The position numbers were made by a program, and so were the translations under genes. This document shows, in pieces, positions 34,526-39,825 of a stretch of DNA of 64,000 nucleotides (position 1 is the stretch's first letter; the number at the start of each line of letters is the position of its first letter). This DNA is from Mycetocola lacteus. GTDB lineage: Bacteria; Actinomycetota; Actinomycetes; Actinomycetales; Microbacteriaceae. The DNA is taken from NCBI RefSeq assembly GCF_003667575.1, contig NZ_RCUY01000002.1, forward strand, positions 186,001-250,000, read 5' to 3'. The notes under the pieces were generated by a model. The model ran no database searches and was not told the DNA's origin. It saw nothing but the letters and a program-made list of their open reading frames with translations.

Positions 34526-34545
34526 CCCGCGTTCGCCGTCGAGGC
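34522..34545 (-). repeat. partial duplicate of the IclR gene 3' end
   Basis: CTAGCCCGCGTTCGC followed by CGTCGAGG repeats the end of the IclR gene (34557 onward: CTAGCCCGCGTTCGC then TGCCGAGG), 35 bases further on. On the minus strand the copy would read TANAG-stop against AANAG-stop in the gene, but it lies out of frame. Its last bases also form the stop of the convergent antiporter gene. It resembles the sucD tail duplication at 2336. Confidence 0.7.
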
Positions 34546-34556
34546 TCGGCGTCCGG

Positions 34557-35435
34557 CTAGCCCGCGTTCGCTGCCGAGGGGATGCCGGATGCGCCCGAAG
34601 GCGCGGCATCCGCGCCCGCGAGCAGCTCGGTGATCGCGGCAGCTGCGGCGAGAAGCTCCTCACGCACAAAACCGGCCGGGTGGGTGCTCAGCGAGGTGGC
34701 CACATAGGGGACGGTGAGGCAGGCGAGGGCGACGCCCTCCCGGGAGAGGATCGGGGCGCTGAGGTCGGTGACCCCGGGATAGAGTCCGTCGGGCTGCTCG
34801 GCGATCCCGGCCGTGCGGATGACCGCCAGGGTGTCGGCGAGCGAAGCGTCCACGCCGGCAGCATCGGAACCGGCAGCGGCATCGGCATCGGCATCGAGTG
34901 CCGCATCAGCGGCTGCAACAGCAGTGGCAGCGCCTGCCCCGCCGGCATCGGCAAACGCCAGCAGCACCCGACCCGCATTGGTGCCGCGCAGATCGAACTC
35001 CGCACCCACCCGCACCCGGAACCCGAAGTCCCCGGGACCGGCGGACTCGGCCAGGATCACCAAGTGGTCCCCCGCCCGATAGCCCAGGTTGCAGGACTGC
35101 CCCACACTCGTGGCCAGGCGGCGCATGATGGGCTGCGCCAGCCACACCAGCGAGCGAATCGGATCATGCCGATGGGCGAGTTCAAAGAGTCGCAGGCTCA
35201 GCGAGTAGAGACCCGAGCCCTCATCTCGGGCGATGTATCCCCGACGCTCCAGCACACTGAGCACCCGAAAAATCTGCGCGGCCGAGCGGCCCGTGTGCTG
35301 GGCGATCGCCTGCTGACTCACCGGCCCCGGGGTCTCGGCGAGAAACTCCAGGATGTCGAGCGCCTTCTCCACCGCCGGGGCGGCGTAGGCGGGCGCGGAC
35401 TCGGCCGGGGAGGCCGCGGCGGGATCGATGCTCAT
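34557..35435 (-). CDS. IclR-family transcriptional regulator with Ala/Asp-rich insertion
   Basis: DNA-binding regulator. The winged helix (residues ~18-80: VEKALDILEFLAETPGPVSQQAIAQHTGRSAAQIFRVLSVLERRGYIARD) is followed by the IclR effector domain (LRRLATSVGQSCNLGYRAGDHLVILAE; ISAPILSREG-like APILSREGVALACLTVP). Between GRVLLAFADAGG and SLADTLAVI there is an Ala/Asp/Gly-rich low-complexity stretch of about 40 residues that is unusual for the family; its DNA contains CATCGG-type hexamer repeats. The ATG at 35435 has no Shine-Dalgarno but a TACACT box lies eight bases upstream. It follows the adenosylhomocysteinase-like gene in the same direction and may regulate it (inference). Confidence 0.87.
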   Translation of the reverse strand: MSIDPAAASPAESAPAYAAPAVEKALDILEFLAETPGPVSQQAIAQHTGRSAAQIFRVLSVLERRGYIARDEGSGLYSLSLRLFELAHRHDPIRSLVWLAQPIMRRLATSVGQSCNLGYRAGDHLVILAESAGPGDFGFRVRVGAEFDLRGTNAGRVLLAFADAGGAGAATAVAAADAALDADADAAAGSDAAGVDASLADTLAVIRTAGIAEQPDGLYPGVTDLSAPILSREGVALACLTVPYVATSLSTHPAGFVREELLAAAAAITELLAGADAAPSGASGIPSAANAG

Positions 35436-35443
35436 AGTGTTCG

Positions 35444-35449
35444 AGTGTA
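35444..35449 (-). promoter_or_regulatory. -10 element of a near-leaderless IclR gene
   Basis: TACACT on the minus strand, eight bases before the ATG at 35435. There is no Shine-Dalgarno between them, suggesting a leaderless or nearly leaderless transcript. Confidence 0.5.
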
Positions 35450-35510
35450 CCGATCCCGCCGCGGTTTCCCGCGTGGGCCCGACGCTCATCGGCAGCCCAT
35501 CCGCGCGGGC

Positions 35511-36827
35511 CTAGGCGAGCGAGCTGCCCAGCAGGCTCAGGGTCTGCCGGGCAATATCGCGGTTGATGTCATCGGGGACCGGCTGCGGTCCGGTGGGCAG
35601 GTTCGCCGCGCGCAGCGCGATCCGCTCGAGCGAGAGGGCCTGCATCATGAAGCCCACATCCATCGCCTCGATTGAGTTGCCCCGCGGCGCGGTTCCGGCG
35701 AGGTTGTACATGCGCCCGCCGGTCAACAGATAGACGGTACGGTCCCCGTCCAGGGTGATCGCATCGATCTCCTCGGTGACCGGAGCCACGGCACCCGCAG
35801 AGGTCAGCGCGGGCACGTCGATCTCCCAGGGGAAGTGACCGATGTTGCCCAGGATCGTGCCGTCTCGCAGCAGGTCGAAGTGCTCGGCGGTGAGAATGCC
35901 GGCGCGGCCGGTCGCGGTGATGATGACGTCGGCGGAGGACACCAGATCGGCCAGCGGTGCCACCCGGAAACCGTCAAACGCGGCCTCATAGGCGGCCAGC
36001 TCGTCCACCTCGGCCACCGAGACGCGGCCACCCAGAGCGCGGAGATACTGGGCGATCCCTCGACCGCACCAGCCGTAGCCGGCCACCACGAAGCGGCGTC
36101 CGGGCACCTGCACATTTGTCAGGCGCATGAAGGATTCCACCGCGCTCTGCCCCACCGCGTGCTTGTTTTCGCCGATGGCCTTGAGCGGGCTGTCGTTGAT
36201 CACAATCACCGGGAAGGGCACCTCCCCGTTCATCTCCTCGCGCAGGCGGAACGCCCCCGAGGTTGTCTCCTCGGTGCCGCCGATCAGCGACCCCGAAAGC
36301 CCCTCGGTGACCGCCAGCGCCGCCAGATCAGCACCGTTATCCAGCAGAATCTGCGGGCGTTCGGCGATTGTGCGGGCAAGGTTTCGGTGGTGCTCCTCGA
36401 TCGAGTCGTCGCGCCGCCCAAAGATGGTCATCCCGCGCTCCTGCAGGGCCGCGACCACGTCGTCCTGGGTCGACCCATGATTGCCGGTTCCCACGATGCG
36501 GGCACCACCGGCGGCGAGGGTTTCCACCAGGACCGCGGTCTTGGGTTCCACATGCAGCGACAGCCCGATCGTGATGCCCTCAAACGGACGCTCGGCGGCA
36601 AAGCGCTCGCGCAGATTCGCCAGCATGCCCATCCGGGTGCGAATCCAGGCGATGCGGCGTTCTCCGGCGGCAGCCAGTTCGGCCCGGCTCGGCTCGGCAT
36701 CCTCGACGCCCTCCGCCGCGACGGCGGCGTCCGCGAAAGCAGCCGACTCGGCGCGACTGGATGCAACGGGCTCGGCTGCCGAGGTCTGGTCGATGGGGGT
36801 GACGGCGGTGTCAGGGGTCGTGCTCAC
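35511..36827 (-). CDS. adenosylhomocysteinase-like NAD-dependent enzyme (divergent)
   Basis: Relative of S-adenosylhomocysteine hydrolase. The substrate-domain landmarks are recognisable but altered: GLSLHVEPKTAVLVETLAAGGA for CLHMTVQTAVLIETL, NHGSTQDDVVAAL, ILLDNGADL for ILDDGGDAT, and INDSPLKAIGENKHAVGQSAV where bona fide enzymes have NDSxTKxxFDNxYG. The NAD fold is VVAGYGWCGRGIAQYLRALG. The usual C-terminal KPxxYRY is missing; the chain ends LLGSSLA. At 438 aa it is like the shorter prokaryotic forms. GTG start 36827 follows GAGGAG with five bases of spacing. Loss of the Asp in the active-site block makes the exact reaction uncertain. Confidence 0.78.
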   Translation of the reverse strand: MSTTPDTAVTPIDQTSAAEPVASSRAESAAFADAAVAAEGVEDAEPSRAELAAAGERRIAWIRTRMGMLANLRERFAAERPFEGITIGLSLHVEPKTAVLVETLAAGGARIVGTGNHGSTQDDVVAALQERGMTIFGRRDDSIEEHHRNLARTIAERPQILLDNGADLAALAVTEGLSGSLIGGTEETTSGAFRLREEMNGEVPFPVIVINDSPLKAIGENKHAVGQSAVESFMRLTNVQVPGRRFVVAGYGWCGRGIAQYLRALGGRVSVAEVDELAAYEAAFDGFRVAPLADLVSSADVIITATGRAGILTAEHFDLLRDGTILGNIGHFPWEIDVPALTSAGAVAPVTEEIDAITLDGDRTVYLLTGGRMYNLAGTAPRGNSIEAMDVGFMMQALSLERIALRAANLPTGPQPVPDDINRDIARQTLSLLGSSLA

Positions 36828-36842
36828 GGGTACTCCTCGGTT

Positions 36843-36865
36843 CCGACCGGGACGACCCCGGTCGG
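36843..36865 (-). other. hairpin in the leader of the adenosylhomocysteinase-like gene
   Basis: Perfect 9-bp inverted repeat (CCGACCGGG and complement) with a 5-base loop, about 15 bases upstream of the GTG start and directly before the GAGGAG ribosome-binding site. It could be a terminator for the broken small gene upstream, an attenuator or an operator. Confidence 0.55.
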
Positions 36866-36930
36866 TTCGAGTTTGACACCCAATCCTCACATACGCAACT
36901 TAATTTCTTCTATGAAATCGCCTTGGATAA

Positions 36931-37114
36931 CTAGCTCGCCCGATGGTTTTGGATGTACTCGCTAATTGCCGCACGAACAAACTCTGACTCGGTGGAAAAC
37001 TCGGACCCGCTCAAAAATCCGCGCATTTCGGACGGCTTCGGAGCCAAACGCGGGCATCTCTTCGGCAAAGCGTTCGCGTTCATCATTCGGCGCGTTGTGC
37101 TGGGTGTCAGCCAT
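36931..37114 (-). pseudogene. small ribbon-helix-helix-like gene interrupted by a frameshift
   Basis: A well-placed AAGGGAGA precedes ATG 37112-37114, which opens MADTQHNAPNDERERFAEEM...SEAVRNAR. This frame then drifts and stops at 36962. One base further on, another frame continues GSEFSTESEFVRAAISEYIQNHRAS to a TAG at 36931, exactly the ending expected of a ParD/RHH-type antitoxin. Removing one T from the T5 run at 37013-37017 would join both halves into a ~60-residue protein. The stretch is AT-richer than its surroundings, and no toxin gene is adjacent. It could be a pseudogene, a sequencing error in a homopolymer, or a programmed shift. Confidence 0.6.
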
Positions 37115-37128
37115 GTTCACTCTCCCTT

Positions 37129-37142
37129 ACTCGGTTCCGAGT
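37129..37142. promoter_or_regulatory. palindromic operator candidate of the RHH-like gene
   Basis: ACTCGGTTCCGAGT, a perfect 14-bp palindrome only a few bases upstream of the ribosome-binding site of the frameshifted gene. Ribbon-helix-helix antitoxins normally repress their own promoters through such palindromes. A CTTTT run follows on the plus strand, so a weak terminator is the alternative. Confidence 0.5.
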
Positions 37143-37181
37143 CTTTTGCCGAAGCGGCATTGCATGAAAACCGCTCCACCC

Positions 37182-38090
37182 CTACACTCGCGAGGCCTGC
37201 CAGTCTCGGGCCAGTCGCACCAGGGCGTCGATGACCATCGCGGTGGCGGCGACCGGTTCACGCTTCGTCGCGCGGTGACGCAGGGTCAGCGAGCGGGTGC
37301 CGAGGCCCGGCATCTCGCGCACCGAAACACCAGCAGGCAGGGCCTCCTGAAGCGCCAGGTCGGGCAGCAGCGTCACCCCCTGTCCGGCCGAGACCAGCGA
37401 GAGTGCGGCCGGGAAGTCCTCATATCCGTGGACCGGAGCGGTGGTGACCCCCAGCCGGATCCGCGCCCGCTCGACCGCCCGCGCCGATGCCCCCTCGGTG
37501 GCCACCCCGAGCCAGGGCAGCGCGACCAGCTCGTCCAGGCTCAGATCCGCCGGGGTCGCCTGCGGCACCACGAGTCGCCACGGATCATCCAGCAGCGGCA
37601 CGTCCCGGGTATAGGCCGGTGAGCCCTCATCCAGCTCGCGGTCAAAGATAATCAGGTCTGCCTCGCCGCTGCGCAGCATCCGCGGCAGACGCAGGGTTGA
37701 GGCATCGTGCAGGCGCAGCTCGATTCCCGGGAGGGAGTCCAGCAGCTGCGATAGGTGCGGCACGATGAGACCGGACAGCACGGTCTGGAACGCCGCGATC
37801 GACACCGATCCGGTCACCTCCTGCTGCGCCTCGATCAGGCGCCCACGCGCATCGGTGAGCTCGCGTTCGATGCTCTCGGCCGCCTCCACCAGGATTCTCC
37901 CGGACAGGGTCAGGGTCACTCCCCGGGGGCCTCGATCCAACAGCGCGACCCCCTGTTCGCGCTCCAAACGGGAGATCTGCTGGGACACCGCGGACGCCGT
38001 CACGTGCAACGAATCGGCCGCGGCCAGGATGCTGCCGTGGCGGGCAACGGCGAGCAAAAAGGTGAGTCGCGTCGGGTCAATTTCTGCCAT
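37182..38090 (-). CDS. LysR-family transcriptional regulator
   Basis: A 302-residue regulator. The N-terminal winged helix-turn-helix is RLTFLLAVARHGSILAAADSLHVTASAVSQQISRLEREQGVALLDRGPRGVTLT, joined by a linker helix to a periplasmic-binding-like effector domain (GSVSIAAFQTVLSGLIVPHLSQLL). Spacing and N-terminus resemble ArgP/IciA-like or Nac-like proteins, but the ligand is unknown. The ATG at 38088-38090 has no Shine-Dalgarno and lies inside a CATAAG/CTTATG inverted repeat, suggesting autoregulation. It is divergent from a CBU_0592-like membrane-protein gene, its most likely target besides itself. Confidence 0.9.
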   Translation of the reverse strand: MAEIDPTRLTFLLAVARHGSILAAADSLHVTASAVSQQISRLEREQGVALLDRGPRGVTLTLSGRILVEAAESIERELTDARGRLIEAQQEVTGSVSIAAFQTVLSGLIVPHLSQLLDSLPGIELRLHDASTLRLPRMLRSGEADLIIFDRELDEGSPAYTRDVPLLDDPWRLVVPQATPADLSLDELVALPWLGVATEGASARAVERARIRLGVTTAPVHGYEDFPAALSLVSAGQGVTLLPDLALQEALPAGVSVREMPGLGTRSLTLRHRATKREPVAATAMVIDALVRLARDWQASRV

Positions 38091-38104
38091 AAGTAAAGCT
38101 TATG
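38088..38104. promoter_or_regulatory. inverted repeat overlapping the LysR start codon
   Basis: CATAAG-TAAAG-CTTATG: six-base arms separated by five bases, with an internal T-N11-A spacing typical of LysR-binding sites. It overlaps the LysR start codon and lies about 110 bases upstream of the divergent gene. Confidence 0.55.
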
Positions 38105-38215
38105 TCCTAGATCACAAAACGTTATTTGTGCTTAGGTCGGAAATCACCGAAACTTATTTCTCGGCACCCCAATTGCCACCCCCTCCCATTGATCTTCTGC
38201 CCCCGAAAGTACCCC

Positions 38216-38704
38216 GTGGATTTCTCGCTTCTCATCGTTGCCGCCGGTTGGATCGGCGCCATCCTCACCGTGGCCGCATACGGCCTGCTCAGCGCGGGCA
38301 AACTTGCCGCGGATTCGCCCTGGTTCCAGGTGGGCAACATCGTGGGTGCGGGCATGCTGCTGATCAGCGCGGCCTCCAACGGCGCATGGCCCTCGGCGGT
38401 GGTCAACGGCATCTGGATCGTCATCGGCCTGCAGGCCTCGATCATGCTGGTGCGTCGAGCCCGGCAGCGTGCGCGCTCGGCCGTGAGTGACCCGATGACC
38501 GATGCGCTGCCCACCATCACCTCAATCGGAACCGGCACCGTCTCGGTCATCGGCGAGCAGACCGACCACCTCGACGAAATCCTGCCGCCCACCGTGGCCA
38601 TTCCGATCATCACCCAGGCGATGCTCGCCGAGGAGCACGCCCGCCGGGCACAGACCCACGCCCATGAGGGCACCGACACCGGCCGCGTGACGATCGGCGT
38701 CTAA
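38216..38704 (+). CDS. CBU_0592-like small membrane protein
   Basis: A 162-residue protein whose first ~80 residues contain three hydrophobic segments (LLIVAAGWIGAILTVAAYGLLSAG; NIVGAGMLLISAASNGAWPSAVVNGIWIVIGLQASIML), the pattern of CBU_0592-like membrane domains, here with the GWxG and N-G-x-W-P-S-x-x-x-N features. A cytoplasmic tail of ~75 polar residues has a HARRAQTHAHEGTDTGR stretch. I prefer the GTG at 38216, which follows GAAAG and matches the start of the membrane domain; an ATG at 38126 would add 30 non-conserved residues. Function unknown; possibly controlled by the divergent LysR protein. Confidence 0.75.
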   Translation: MDFSLLIVAAGWIGAILTVAAYGLLSAGKLAADSPWFQVGNIVGAGMLLISAASNGAWPSAVVNGIWIVIGLQASIMLVRRARQRARSAVSDPMTDALPTITSIGTGTVSVIGEQTDHLDEILPPTVAIPIITQAMLAEEHARRAQTHAHEGTDTGRVTIGV

Positions 38705-38716
38705 CTCACCGCCACG

Positions 38717-38760
38717 GCCCCCGCGTTCGGCACCGCCGCACGCGGGGGCATTTTGTTTTC
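38717..38760 (+). terminator. intrinsic terminator with T-run
   Basis: Nine-bp perfect stem GCCCCCGCG/CGCGGGGGC with a 15-base loop, followed by ATTTTGTTTT. One of the few terminators here with a classic U-tract. Confidence 0.85.
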
Positions 38761-38915
38761 TCGCGCGTGTTGATCCATACCCGCGCATAAGGTGCCGTTT
38801 CCGGCGGAATCCCGGGCTCCTGTCGTCCAGATATCCACCTATCAGACACCCCTCGAACGTGGGTCAGTCGGAAAATGGACAAACGGTCGTGCAATTCGGA
38901 CCCGGACGGTGCAGA

Positions 38916-39761
38916 ATGAGCATTATGAGCACGTCCCCTACGCCTCGCCCCGCACGCCCGCAGACCATCCTTGAGGTGGTCGCGCGCAACTGGCTGACCC
39001 CGCACCTCGTGCGCCTCACCCTCGGTGGCCCCGGATTTGACGACTTCGTCTCCAACGATGCCACCGACAAGTACATCAAGATCTTCTTCACCAAGCCCGA
39101 GCTGGAGCTCGAGCCGCCTTACGATGTGGCCGCGCTGCGCGAAACGCTCGCGCCCGAGGACCTTCCGGTCACCCGCACCTACACCGTACGCCGGGTGAAC
39201 GCCGAGGAGCGCACGCTGGATGTGGACTTCGTGGTGCACGGCGACGAGGGCCTCGCGGGCCCCTGGGCCGCGAACGCCGCCCTCGGCGACCGCGTGGTTT
39301 TCGCCGGTCCCGGTGGTGCCTACTCGCCCGACCTTGAGGCCGATTGGCACCTGTTTGTGGGCGACGAATCGGCGTTCCCGGCGATTGCCGCCGCGGCGGA
39401 GTCCCTGCCCGAGGATGCCCGAGGCATCGTTGTGATCGAGATTGAGTCCGAGGATGATCGCCCCACCCTGGCCGGCCCCGATGGGGTTGCCGTGCACTGG
39501 ATCATCCGCGGCGAGCGCACCGAGGACACCCCGCGCCTCCTCGCCGAAGCCGTGCGCTCCCTCACCTGGCTGGAGGGCCGCGTCCAGGTATTTGCCCACG
39601 GTGAGCGCGAATCGATGAAGGCGCTGCGCGAGGTATTCATCACCGAGCGCGAGCTTGAACGCTCCCAGCTTTCGCTCTCCGGATACTGGGCCTATGGCCG
39701 CGCCGAAGATCGCTTCCAGGCGGAAAAGCGCGAGCCGATCGGCAAGATTTTCCCCGCCTAA
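38916..39761 (+). CDS. siderophore-interacting FAD-binding protein
   Basis: Cytoplasmic flavin-dependent ferric-siderophore reductase family, releasing iron from imported ferric siderophores. The FAD-binding motif is VTRTYTVRR, followed by LDVDFVVHGDEGLAGPWAANAALGDRVVFAGPGGAY, then the NAD(P)-binding SIP domain (LFVGDESAFPAIAAAAESLP) and the family C-terminus SGYWAYGRAEDRFQAEKREPIGKIF. The ATG at 38916 is used; a second ATG three codons later (38925) is equally possible. No siderophore transporter is adjacent. Monocistronic. Confidence 0.92.
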   Translation: MSIMSTSPTPRPARPQTILEVVARNWLTPHLVRLTLGGPGFDDFVSNDATDKYIKIFFTKPELELEPPYDVAALRETLAPEDLPVTRTYTVRRVNAEERTLDVDFVVHGDEGLAGPWAANAALGDRVVFAGPGGAYSPDLEADWHLFVGDESAFPAIAAAAESLPEDARGIVVIEIESEDDRPTLAGPDGVAVHWIIRGERTEDTPRLLAEAVRSLTWLEGRVQVFAHGERESMKALREVFITERELERSQLSLSGYWAYGRAEDRFQAEKREPIGKIFPA

Positions 39762-39796
39762 GCCATCGCTCCGGGCGAACATCCACACCTAGACGC

Positions 39797-39816
39797 ATAC
39801 CCCTTGGGGGTATAGC
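39797..39816 (+). promoter_or_regulatory. CsoR-like copper operator with overlapping -10
   Basis: ATACCCCTTGGGGGTAT (39797-39813) is a G/C-tract palindrome of the type bound by CsoR copper-sensing repressors. Its end forms TATAGC (39811-39816), nine bases before the CopB-type ATPase start, so repressor binding would mask the -10 and the transcript would be almost leaderless. No csoR gene is in the window. Confidence 0.75.
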
Positions 39817-39825
39817 CTGGGTGCC

